DNA of 64,000 bases, from contig OY986435.1 in the NCBI GenBank assembly GCA_963920525.1, positions 301,333,908 through 301,397,907 on the forward strand. The letters are read 5' to 3'. The notes under the pieces were generated by a model. The model had not been told where the DNA came from. It saw only the letters and a program-made list of their open reading frames with translations, and did no database searches. Shown piece by piece: positions 22,550 to 32,640 of the stretch. A program made the translations under genes and the position numbers. The first letter of the stretch is position 1. Each line of letters begins with the position of its first letter. This stretch comes from Dichetophora obliterata (Eukaryota > Arthropoda > Insecta > Diptera > Sciomyzidae).

Positions 22550-24115
22550 TCTTCTGAAGTTTCAATCGCTTTTTCTAGCTCTGAGGCATGACCTTGCTTT
22601 AAGAAAATGTGCTGTACTTGCAAAATCTTAAGTTTCAAATTATCTTAATAATTTTGATATAAAAATGGTCTTAATTTATTTAAAAATATATGTAAAAACA
22701 TTACCCATTAAAACTTTCGGACACCGTTATTTTTCACAACCAGGGCTTTTCATATAAAAATACGTTGTACTGAGAAAAGCTCTAGTTTTCAAGATATCGC
22801 CACAGCTTTGATGTCAAAATAAAGGGAATTTCTTAAAATAAAATAAAGAAATAAATAACTAAATAAATAAAATAAATAAAGAAATTTCACCATCACAATA
22901 TATATTCACACATGTTACATACAAAAATGCTTATTGTAGGGTATTCGCAAGAGATAGCGTAAAATTATTTTTGTACATTGCATTAGTGTCTAAAATTTCC
23001 TCTTCCATTTTTTATAGTTTAGGTTTTACTTAAGAAATATTCTTTAAACGCTAATAGTTCAGGTCAAAGGTCACAAAAATATTCCTTAAAAAAATTATCA
23101 AAATCGGTTCAGAAACACGGAAAAATTTTCAATTATATCTATGTTTTAAGCCATTTCGGAATATATATTGTAGAAATGTGCGTGGAAGAGAACTGTTTCT
23201 TAAAACATAGATATAATTGAAAATTTTTTCACAGAAATTATTTCTTGAGCTGTAGAACTTTGTAAAAAATGTAAAAACAACATTTTGAAAAATTAAATTT
23301 TCATAAAAAAAATCATAGCTCATTAATTTCGATGATAGAGAAACTGTTTATTGAATTATATGTCAAAATGAGGCAATTTTTGTAAATAAATTATGTGTCA
23401 TATGAAAGAGTGTGAAAAAAGAAAATGTAATAAGAAAAAAAAATACAACAAAAAAAACGTTTGTCTTATTTTTTGAGCAAAACCTAAATATTTTAGAGGT
23501 TTTTTTAAAACAATATAAAGCATTGAATTGATTGGATAACGGCTAATCTTTTCTTATTTCTCCAAAGTCATTTAATTGATCTTTTAGACAAAGAAAATTT
23601 GTTGAAAATTGATTTAAAAATGGCTGAGATATTTGCTTGCAAGGTCAAAACTTGAAATTTCAATAGTTTTTTTCTCATTCTGAGGCGATGGCCTTGCTGC
23701 AAGGAAATACGTTGTACTGAGAAGATATAAATTTTTCGAGATATCTGTAACATACTATTTCGAGATATACTATAACATAGAGGATTTTTTTAACATACTA
23801 TCCGGGGAAAATATTACCAAGAAAGCTTTCGTATACCGTTATATTCCTCAACCAACGACTTTTCATACAAAAATACGTTGTACTGAGAACATCTGAGTTT
23901 TCGAGATACCGCCATAATTTGTATGTCAAAATAACGGAAATTTTTCAGATGTAAAGCTATTTGTAAGAAATTTCACCATCACAATATATATTCACTCTTG
24001 TATGAAAAAATGCTTATTGCAGGGTATCCGTAAAAGATGGCGCAAAATGTCGAAAGTATTTTTTGCACACCTTATCAATGTCTAAAATTACCTCTTACAT
24101 TATATTCTTCCATCT
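22550..24115. repeat. Direct repeat pair, ~1.1 kb apart
   Basis: 22,550-23,020 and 23,650-24,115 match in the same orientation: 'aRtttcaat...ctgaggc', 'aaaaatacgttgtactgaga', 'gatgtcaaaataa'/'tatgtcaaaataa', 'gaaatttcaccatcacaata', 'aaaatgcttattg' and 'caatgtctaaaat'-type blocks. Non-coding. The same region shows short '...cgttgtactgaga...' echoes at 22,605 and 23,705, hinting at older tandem growth. Confidence 0.8.
23121..23228. repeat. Perfect 30-bp hairpin
   Basis: Arms 23,121-23,150 and 23,199-23,228 are exactly reverse complementary over 30 bp, with a 48-base loop. The element lies between the two direct repeats inside the 20.6-24.9 kb structure. Most inverted arms in this window have diverged by 10-30%, so this perfect match indicates a recent origin or conversion. 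Confidence 0.9.
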
Positions 24116-24622
24116 GTTACAGTTATTCTTTATTTTTTTATTATGAGAAAGATTCAATAAATAACAATAAGAAACGATTAAAAAAATATTACTTTTTAAT
24201 ATGAAAAAGAACAATTTCACATTTCTGTGAAATAATGCAAACAGAGAATTATTTCAAGGTTATTTTTCACATTTTTTAACACATAAACTTAAACGTAGAT
24301 GTAATTTAAGGCTCTTTGTTAAACTTTATTCCTGAATAGATACTTGCAAATTATCCCAACTTAACTATTCCTCCAGGAAAAATCGGAAGGCTTCCATCTA
24401 AAAGTGATAAAGAAAAATTCCCCACCGTATCTTTTGAAAGCTTAAGGGTAGTTTTGTATTTATATTGTTTCCAAACCGTATCTTTTGGAAGCTTAAGGGT
24501 AGTTTTGTATTTATATTGTTTCCAAACCGCTTCTTTAAGAATGCATTTGGAAACTTTTATTTATTGTCAAGCAATGACAATAGAAAATATTAATATCATT
24601 GTTTTCTAGCCGCTTATTGTAG

Positions 24623-24692
24623 AATTCGATAGTCTAGTGGTAGCGCGCTCGACTGTCGCTCAGGGTTCCCGGGTTCGAATCCTGGCCGGGCA
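24623..24692 (+). ncRNA. tRNA-Asp-like sequence, right arm
   Basis: A box TAGTCTAGTGG (24,630-24,640) and B box GGTTCGAATCC (24,672-24,682) match pol III promoter consensus. 'ttcgatagtctagtggtag' closely follows the 5' end of fly-type tRNA-Asp. The predicted anticodon loop ctgtcgc would give GTC. The T arm pairs (ccggg with cctgg). The 3' acceptor strand ccgggca has no complementary 5' strand (aattcga), so it should not mature as a tRNA. Probably a captured tRNA gene now part of the element, possibly still able to recruit TFIIIC. Confidence 0.6.
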
Positions 24693-24941
24693 TTTTCGTA
24701 ACAAGGGAGAGGATTGTTTCGACATTAATTCTTAGAACAGGGAAGAGGACTGCTTGTAAGTCGCTTTTTAAGACAGCGGAGAGGAATGTTTCCACATTCA
24801 TTTTTAACACAGCTGAGAGGAATGTTTCCCTCTAATGACATGCTATGTAAAAAAGGAATGGAGTGTGCAACAAAGGGGAATGCTTCCTACATTCCATGGA
24901 ATGTTTCCTGATAACATCCGGGAATGCTCACATTTCCTGGA

Positions 24942-26437
24942 GGGTATATATTACTATTTTTGAGTTTAACCCACTTATTATATTTTTCATACTTTATTTT
25001 ATTTTTTGTTCTCACCCTATTAATTTTTGTATACATTTGGACCCTATGGTGTTTAACAAATTTTTGTTATTATAAGACACTTTTCAAACAATATGGTGGC
25101 AAGGCCTATATATTTGAGGAATAAATAAATTAAAGGAATTGTTTATTTAATATAAGCCTTGAAAGCTGCACTCGGGTTTTCCAAAATCCACAGAATTACT
25201 GATCCACTTTAAATTTTATTTATAAAAATATAATTTTTGCCTTTAAAATATTAAATAAAACAAAATTATGTCTGTTTACACTACTGCACTTCTTCTCTAA
25301 GAAAGCAAAAGCTGCATTTAATCACATTCGATTTTATTGCAATGTAATTTTGCTGATTGCTGCGCATGTGCAAACGTCGAATGATTAAATCATCACCAGC
25401 ATCAGCTAGCATGATAAAGCCAAAGCTAGTTAGCTTATGAGCACACACGAGCAGACGAAAAGCTAGATCGTGTTGATTGCAAATGGAGCAAAGACGTCGA
25501 CGACAACAACAACAACCACAACAGCAACATTAACTGCGTCATCATTAGAGTGGCAGTGATGTTTTTTTAAATCTTGTTATTTTAATGTTTGTTGTTAGTA
25601 AGCAAAAAAAACCATGTAGAGAGAAAACCAGGTTCAAATATATTTCTTTGTATTTCTTGATCAAGTTAATGGCATGCGTTGCCGCTAGCGTTTCGGATGC
25701 GATGAAGCAATGTTGAGCAGCACCTAGCAGCCGATTTAAGCCGGTGACCAGTTTTGACGTTCTCTCGCATGAAAACAGATACACGTAAACGTGTGAAAGT
25801 GATAAAAATCGATCTTGCAATAGTAAAAACACAAAACTGGAAAAAAATGCAAGTTGAAAAATAAGCGGCAACGAATAATTATGAATTGTGGTTAGTTTTT
25901 CATTGAATAAATTAAATAGGAGGCGTGTTCGTTTAATCACATCAACTGATTACACTGTAGTTTTGTTCCTTTTTGTTTTTCTTTATTAGTGGCAACTTAT
26001 GTTGCAAGCATAAATAGCATTTAAGTTGCTAAAAGTGACTTTTTATAACCACAACTGACAAGTGTACTATATACATATAATCATAGTTTTCGAAAAACTT
26101 GATATACATATACATCCATTAGTTACAGAAGCTAAGAAAGCAACACAACTTCAATACTTAACTAATACTAATATTTAGATATTTAAAGCAGGGTTCGCAA
26201 ATACTCACAAGTGATGAGCAAAATTACACTTATCGTCATTAATATTATTCATTCAAAGAAAAATATATGAGCGCTTTTTTGTAAAATGGTGCTTAAAAGT
26301 TTTTCATACCTCTTGAATAACTTTCATTAACACATACGCTCAAAGAAACTGTGTTGAAAAATGCTCTGTGCTTTTCACTCATTTAATGTTTCTCTTTCAG
26401 AATTGTTTGCAATCTATACTACACCTAGTTCAATAGT
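24942..26437. other. Unassigned DNA with CAA-rich stretch
   Basis: 25,300-25,560 is less AT-rich, with 'gacaacaacaacaaccacaa' and 'catcaccagcatcagctagc', the texture of fly regulatory or intronic DNA. No coding family recognised. Confidence 0.35.
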
Positions 26438-26557
26438 TATAAAGGCAAATAGGATTTTTATACTCTTAAGAAAGTCAAATGAAATTTTTTATTTTTTTTT
26501 TATAACTAGCATAACTAGCATAATATTTCTTTAATTTTATTAATAAAAACCTATTCT

Positions 26558-27165
26558 AGACGTCTTGGCATGCAGTTAATAAAGTAATGAATATAAGAAA
26601 GATATATTTTGTCCACTCTTCCTGGAAAGCGACTTTTAACTCCTAAGTGTCCTTAAACTAGCTCTCATGATGGAAAACAAGTCGAGAGTTGGAATGCTTC
26701 GAGATTCCAGGAACTCTTTTGTCCTCTTAAACCGATGTATTGAAGCGTTGACATGCTGAAAAATAAATTCTGGAACGGCCATTTCTTCTCCAAAGTCAAA
26801 TAAAACTTCGTCCAACAGTTGAATGTAATACTCTGAATCCATTTTAGTGGAAACAAAGCCAATTGGAGGTTCTTCTGTAACTAAAACCTGCCCAACCTAC
26901 AAGCAAATCGCCACCGAACTTTTGCCGCTGATGCCTTGATTTGGGAGAGCCTTTTGGGCGCCAGGATTTGTCTAGACCATCTGGTCTATCTAAACTGAAC
27001 TTCTTTTTATCAGAAAACACGACTCTCTTCCATTCCTCATCCCAGAATTTGTATTTTTCAGCGAATCGAAATCTAGCGAACTTGTGCCTTGGCAAAAGAG
27101 CAGGCTTGCAATTCTTTTTCTCGTACGATAGGCACAAATCTTGCTTCATTATTTGCTGCACACGA
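26558..27165 (-). pseudogene. Tc1-like transposase, catalytic site damaged
   Basis: The upstream frame (27,161-26,844) holds KPALLPRHKFARFRFAEKY, then FWDEEWKRVVFSDKKKF with the first catalytic Asp, and LDRPDG. After a frameshift, from 26,842, MDSEYYIQLLDEVLFDFGEE runs to FIFQHVNASIH. Here the second catalytic Asp of the family block QQDNASIH is replaced by Val. The third motif (SPDLNPIEN) is lost. CMPRRLE near 26,560-26,580 matches the conserved Tc1 C-terminal block. The N-terminal DNA-binding part is missing. This family binds TIRs and cuts and pastes at TA; this copy cannot. Confidence 0.88.
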
Positions 27166-27224
27166 CGAACACCGAAACAATTTCCGTTGTTAAAATTTTT
27201 TACAATTCCACAACTTATTTTTCA

Positions 27225-27297
27225 GCAGCTTCAATACATCGTTCGAAGAAGACAAAATAGTTCATGGAATCTCGAAGCACTCCAACTCTCGACTTAG
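27225..27297 (+). pseudogene. Inverted duplicate of transposase segment
   Basis: The plus-strand sequence is the reverse-orientation copy of 26,680-26,756 and encodes the same stretch as the main pseudogene after NASIH (ESRSxPTLDL). It shows that the element contains two head-to-head pieces of the transposase gene. Confidence 0.75.
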
Positions 27298-27652
27298 TTT
27301 CGATTTAAATGTATCATTTTTACATTAATTTCCTTATTAACTCCATGCCAAGACGTCTAGAAGAGGTTCTTAATAATAATATAGGTCATACGTCTTACTA
27401 AAATTAAATAAATATTTTGTTAGTTCTGTAAATGTGTTGCAAACCATAATGACTTTATATATATATTTCGCAACATTTTTTTAAATGATTTTTTGTTCTG
27501 TTTTCTTAAAAGTTAAAGATTAAGTTTATTTTTTCAAAATTCAATTATTTTTGTGTTAAATGAAATGAATATGAAAAAAATTAAAAAATTTCATTTGAAT
27601 TTCTTAAGAATAAATATAAAAATCCTATTTGTCTTTATAATAATTTCGCTAG

Positions 27653-27901
27653 ATCGTCGCCTGCGAAAATAAATGTCGTATGTGAAAATTATCACTTTTG
27701 AGATTATTGAGATTATAAATTCTAAAAAAATAACGGTAAGAGCACAAAAATCTTTCGTAATCTATTGTAAAATGTGTCTGCAAATAGGTCTAAAATTTTG
27801 CAGAATATTTCTCCGCTAGATTTTGAATTATAGCCCCCTTTTCTCAATATTCTCAAAAGTGAAAATTTTCACATACGACATTTATTTTCTCAAGAGACGA
27901 G
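27653..27901. mobile_element. MITE with 39-bp near-perfect TIRs
   Basis: 27,665-27,703 and 27,851-27,889 are inverted with one mismatch ('gaaaataaatgtcgtatgtg...'). Weaker similarity extends about 10 bp outward (cgtcgcctg against cgtctcttg). The element is about 250 bp, AT-rich and non-coding. Confidence 0.8.
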
Positions 27902-27924
27902 ATGTACTACTAGCTGAATCCTGG

Positions 27925-28668
27925 CGTGTTGCTACCACGCCCTCGTTGTCAAAGGCTCATAAAATGTTATCAGTGAAACTGCATGTGAAAATTAAGGTTG
28001 AATACCGAGGTTGAATTCAGAGGCTGTGCGGCCTATAACTCCAAAGCTATTTGATATCGCAAATTTTCGTTGTATGGAAGGTACCACGCCCCCTTTTTCA
28101 ACCCCCACAAAATGTTATCAGTGAAAGGGCACGTGTAAATTGTGGTCGAATACCGAATTTTGAGACTGCGGCCTAAACCTCCAAAGCTGATATCGCAAAT
28201 TTGGGTTGTATAGGAGGTGCCACGCCCCCTTGTTCAACACCCACAAAATGTTATCAGTGAAACGGCACGTGTAAATTGTGGTCGAATTCCGAATTCCGAG
28301 ACTGTGCGGTCTATAACTCCAAAGCTATTCGATATCGCAAATTTGGGTTGTATGGGAGGGCCACGCCCCATTTTTCAACGTCCATAAAATGTTATCAGTG
28401 AAAAGGCACGTGTAAATTGTGGTCGAATACCGAATTCCGAGTATGTGCGGTCTACAACTCCAAAGCTAATCGATACTGCAAATTTGGGTCCAGTGGGAGG
28501 GGCCACGCCCACTTTTCTTACGTCCATAAAATGTTATCAGTAAGACGGTACGCATAAATTGTGGTCGAATACCGAATTCCTAGGATCTACGGCCTAAACT
28601 CCAAAGCTCTTCGATATCTCAAATTTGGGTTGTATAGAAGGGCCACGCCCCCTTTTTACAATGCTAAA
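27925..28668 (+). repeat. Six-unit tandem array, ~142 bp, with CCACGCCCCC
   Basis: The word ccacgccc recurs at about 27,936, 28,084, 28,220, 28,362, 28,506 and 28,645, spaced 136-148 bp. Each unit carries 'actccaaagct', 'cgatatcgcaaatttgggtt', the CCACGCCCC block, 'aaaatgttatcagtgaaa' and 'ttgtggtcgaataccgaatt'. Units differ by about 10-20%. Non-coding. Similar 'gccacgccc' text occurs in the repeats at 35-36 kb. Confidence 0.92.
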
Positions 28669-28846
28669 AACCCCTGGCATGTTTTCAATACTAATTTGCT
28701 ATAGACTTATTCAGTGAATGTCTATACAAATACTGATATTTGGGGGAAAATATAGGTTTGACCAGGGCCGGACTAACCATGTCGAGGCCCAAAGGCAATG
28801 CAATTTTTGTGGCCCCTTTACACTATTCTAACTTCCTAAAATACAT

Positions 28847-29021
28847 TTAGGGTATTCACAAGGTATGCTATCATGTCATAATGTCATATTGTTCTAAGAT
28901 TTTACACTAGTTTAAACTTTTCATTGTTGCTTTCCATATAAAAAAGTACTAATATATTACAACAAAAGTTTTAGGACAATATGATAATATGACATGATAG
29001 CACACCTTGTGAATACCCTAA
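28847..29021. mobile_element. MITE with ~50-bp TIRs (TTAGGGTATTCACAAGG)
   Basis: The left arm from 28,847 and right arm ending 29,021 are inverted over about 50 bp with roughly four mismatches ('ggtRtgctatcatgtcata' included). Total length is 175 bp. It shares the GGGTATTCAC terminus with the MITE at 7,827-8,252, but not the inner TIR. Confidence 0.88.
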
Positions 29022-29264
29022 TTATTTCTACCACAACGCAATACTATTCAAAATTACGCTAGTTTTTACCCGACTGCGGAAATGTGGAAGGAGCAGTATA
29101 TGTGTTTGACCGGTATGTATGTATGTACGTTCATCTGTACCAACCAATTGAAACGGTTCTGTGACATTGATGAGAGAAGACAGTTTTTTACTAGTTTTAG
29201 TTTTTAAAAGTAGCGTTTACCCGTGGCGTTTGATGCCTTCAGAGTTCTATATTTTTCCAATGCT

Positions 29265-29296
29265 ATAATCACTATAATCACTATAATCACTGCAAT
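29265..29296. repeat. Short tandem repeat (ACTATAATC)
   Basis: Three to four copies of a 10-11 bp 'cactataatca' unit; simple repeat. Confidence 0.75.
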
Positions 29297-30439
29297 GCAA
29301 TTGATTGTGCCATATTAATAAAAATCAATTTTTACGATTTCTCGGCAGCTACAATTTTATCTTTCCCCGCATCCACTAATTGTAAGATGAAGTACTTGAA
29401 CTGCACCATCTTGTCTATAAACTAAAACTTAATGTCCCCGGAATAATGTTTACTAAGCTTTGCACAAGTCTTTTTAATTTCATCGTTGGACTTTGCCAAG
29501 AAATTTGATAGAAAAAGCATGGCTCGCTGGTAAGAGATTTTACTCAAATGAATTGGTCGAGTTAGAAACAAATGCCTTTTCTGAGAGACTTGATGCCAGA
29601 TACTACAAGAAAGGCATCGAAGTGTAGGAGGACGATTAAAAAAAGGTGTATTGCTCTACATATAGGTTATGTCGAAGAATAAAACAGTTCCCAATAAGCC
29701 AAACGAATTCGAAACAAATCCGCATTCTCGGACACTTTAATCGTTAATTCACTGAGCACCTTCAGCAAGTTTTGCAAGTTTTTTTTTATATGAAGTTTTG
29801 AAAATTTTTGTGGTCTATCTCTCTCCAAACTCAATGAGAGAGTAACAAAAACTTACTGCACTCTCTTTGACTTGATTAACTTAATTTCAATTTTCTTACT
29901 GAATCTTCTTGCGCGGTGTTGCCAGAATGGAGTTTCTTGAGATGAAGTTGGCATGTTTTATTTTTTGAAGCTTCAAAATAAGGAAGCATTGCGCCTGGCA
30001 ATATTGAATATGACAAATAAAAATAGAAAACTTGCTGAAAGTTTTACATATCAGTGAATCGATCTGCGGCATTTTCTCACAGAGAGAGCAAGAAAGCTGT
30101 CACAAATAACTTGCTGAAGGTGGTCAGTGAATCCGCCTTCAACAATTATCGTTTTCGAATACGCGAACGAGAGAAAATCACCACTCGTTAATGAGTCCGA
30201 GATTACGATTTTTTAACGAGTCCAAATATACGATTCGAGTACGATTCGTTAATTAAAAATATAGAATCCTTCTCAAACTGCCTAAAACATTAAAGATATT
30301 TCCCAACAACTTCTTTTGCAAAACAAACCTCAATTTTTTAAAATTATAAACAACGTCTCATAAGAATTATGATTTTTATACTGGCGAAAAACTGCAAACA
30401 TTTTTATTATTAACATTAAATTAAATTGAAAAATCACCA

Positions 30440-30510
30440 CCATCTGGGGATTTGAACCTCGGACGCGTGATTGTAAGTCCATGAGATTATCCATTCGACC
30501 ATCGCAGTTG
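30440..30510 (-). ncRNA. tRNA-like sequence (minus)
   Basis: The minus strand has an A-box-like 'tggtcgaatggataatctc' (about 30,500-30,482) and a B box GGTTCAAATCC (30,458-30,448) at tRNA-like spacing. Acceptor and T-stem pairing are poor, so it is a decayed tRNA or a tRNA-derived repeat, not an active tRNA gene. Confidence 0.4.
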
Positions 30511-30514
30511 TTAA

Positions 30515-30592
30515 GCAAGCGTCGCTTAATTTGCTTCATTAAGAATGAGAGCTATCCTATTGCCGTGGGTTCAAACCCCAACCGGGACAAAA
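30515..30592 (+). ncRNA. B-box-bearing tRNA-like sequence (plus)
   Basis: GGGTTCAAACCCC at 30,568-30,580 is an excellent B-box/T-arm match, followed by aaccgggac. Upstream sequence is tRNA-sized but the A box is weak. It lies back to back with the minus-strand tRNA-like sequence. Confidence 0.3.
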
Positions 30593-32640
30593 AAAATTTT
30601 TTGTTGTCCTGTTTTAAAATACATGTTTATTTATACAAAATTTTTTTACGAAAGTCTGGAATGTTATTTTTTTATAAACTGTTTTTATTTTATAGCTAAA
30701 AAAATTGTTTTGCTTTAAACATGTAATTATAACAGCGAACTAAAAATAAATGATTTATTTTTAAAAAAGTTTTAAAAAAAAATTTACAAGGAATTGAAAA
30801 ACGAATACGAGATCTCGGATCCATACAAAAAACACTAAAAAAAATTTCATATAAAAATTATGTGATAAAAAAATTACGAGATATAAAAATTATGAGAATT
30901 TTTTTTATTTAAATTAACGTATTTTTAGAAGCTAACATTCAAAAAAATAGTTTTTGTTAAATAAAATATTGTTAATTTTCTATGATTTAAATACAAATTC
31001 TAAATGTTTGATAGTTTAAAACATTCTTGATTTTACATTCTAGTTGTTTTTTTGGAAAAAAATTCGTTAGAGCAATTAATTGTCCTAAAGCTCCATAAAC
31101 GATTTTAAACTTTCAAACAAATAGAATTTGTATTTAAAATCAAGAATGATTTAAACTATCAAACATTTAGTTTTTCTATTTAAATCATAGAAAATTAACA
31201 TAATAAATAACAAGGTCATATAGAAAACTTTCAAAATAAAATATTTTTATGTCAAAAATTTGGCTTTGTTATGAATTCGAAACAAAGAGATCTCGAACTC
31301 GTAAACGCATTCGAAACAAACTCGAAATCTCGGGATCCATACAAAATTATGTGAAAAGACTTCGAATTTTTTTATATAAATTTCTACATAGAAAATTATA
31401 TAAAAAGACCTGGAATTTTTCATATAAAAACTGTGAAATTTTTTTAATTTTAATTGACATATTTGTAGCAGCTAACAACGAAAGAAGTTTTTATAAAAAT
31501 TAAATATTTTCACATAAAAAAGTCGGACTTGTAAACGAGCTCGAACCATACACGAGATCTTGCATCCATACAAAAATTATATGAAAACAATTTTGAAAAT
31601 TTTTTAATTGTAGTAACGTATTTTTTGCAGATAGAAAAAAAACAAAATTGATATTCAAATAATAGTTATATAAAGTTATTTATTTTAACCAACATTATTT
31701 AAAAAAACAAAACCAAAAAACCATAAAGTAATTTAATTAACCACAAATATTTTCAAAATTATATGAAAAGACTTGGAATTTTTTTTATATTAATTGACGT
31801 ATTTTTAATAGCTAACAATGATAAAAAAGTTTTTATGAAAATGAATATTTCCATATAAAAAACTCGGCTTTGTTATGAATACGAAACAAACACGAGATCT
31901 CGGGTACGCCTTCGCAAACGATTCCGAGAATGCGATTCGTTAGCGAGTCCAAGAATACGATTCGTTACAGAGTCCGAGAATACGATTCGAGAACGTATCG
32001 TTAATTAAAAATATCGAAGCTCTCTCGAACTGCCTTTTTTGTATGAAAATATTTTATTTTAATAACAATTTTTTGTTTAATAACAATTTTTTTTTTATTG
32101 TTAGCTGCTAAAAATACATCAATTAAAATAAAAAAAAAATCATAATTTTTATATGAAAAAGTTCTAAGTCTTTTTATATAATTTTCCATGAAGAAATTTG
32201 TATGAAAAATTCCAAGTCATTTCACATAATTTTGTATGGGTCCGAGATCTCGTGTGCGTTTGAGCTCCTTTACGTACTGGACTTTTTTATATGAAAATAT
32301 TTTTTTAATAAGACAACTTTTTTCATTGTTAGCTGCTAAAAAATATGTCAATTAAGACACAAAAAATGTTCATAATTTTTATATGAAATAATTCTAAGTG
32401 TTTTGATTTAATTTTGTGTGAAGAAATTTATGGATTTTTTTTTCATATATCATTTTATTTAGTGTTTATTTTAATGTTTATCATTTTCACTGGAAAATTT
32501 TTCAAGTTTTTCTTAGGAAAAGTCATTTAGAAAAATGTATGGATCCGAGATCTCGTGTTCGGTTCGAATTCGTTTACGAGTACGAGATTGCTAACTCGAG
32601 ATTTCGGATTCGTTAGCGAGCTCGTTTACGAATCGTTCTT

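Larger units (their letters stand above)
20640..24941. mobile_element. 4.3 kb element with ~560 bp inverted arms, each bearing a tRNA-like sequence
   Basis: The left arm 20,640-21,200 and right arm 24,370-24,941 are inverted copies. The outer end is 'tccaggaWatRtgagcattc' on each side. Further in come 'attccatggaatgtaggaag', 'acatagcatgtcattagagg', a tRNA-Asp-like segment, 'aagcggtttggaaacaa' and 'ttttcctggagg'. Each arm contains its own small tandem duplications: ~50 bp 'gagaggaatgtttcc' units outside, and units of about 58 or 105 bp inside. The interior carries a Jockey-type LINE fragment, a ~1.1 kb-spaced direct repeat and a perfect hairpin. No transposase is visible. Family unknown; it resembles foldback-type elements in layout. 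Confidence 0.85.
26438..27640. mobile_element. Palindromic Tc1-like element
   Basis: The outer arms 26,438-26,490 and 27,580-27,640 are inverted: 'ttataaaggcaaataggatt' against the complement of 'aatcctatttgtctttataa', then 'cttaagaaaKtcaaatgaaa'. Inner inverted pairs are 26,558-26,585 with 27,327-27,352 ('ctagacgtcttggcatg') and 26,680-26,756 with 27,225-27,297. The last pair is coding sequence for the transposase, so part of the gene is present in both orientations. Possible TA flanks fit Tc1/mariner insertion. Confidence 0.75.
28763..29540 (-). mobile_element. hAT (ZMYM1/DUF4371-like) element remnant
   Basis: The terminus cagggccggactaaccatg at 28,763 has the CAGGGCCGG form common at ends of ZMYM-type hAT elements. 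The minus strand at 29,522-29,338 encodes a decayed stretch of this transposase type (LSNFLAKSNDEIKK, CAKLSKHYSGDIKF, stop, FIDKMVQFKYFI). A MITE (28,847-29,021) has inserted between the end and the gene. The other terminus was not found. Confidence 0.55.
30151..32640. repeat. Palindromic repeat complex with GAGATCTC and ATACGATTCG motifs
   Basis: Units reading 'cgagatctcggatccataca', then 'aaaattatatgaaaagactt' and 'agcagctaacaatg', recur on the plus strand near 30,810, 31,325, 31,553 and 31,750. They recur in the opposite orientation near 32,090-32,260 and 32,320-32,560. The flanking motif 'gtccgagaatacgattcg' plus 'gttaattaaaaatat' occurs at 30,210-30,265 and 31,960-32,015. A separate inverted pair lies at 30,985-31,045 / 31,120-31,175 (aaatgtttgatagtttaaa) and recurs at 42.43-42.49 kb. 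The outer ends are rich in 'cgaacga'. No coding sequence. Confidence 0.75.
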
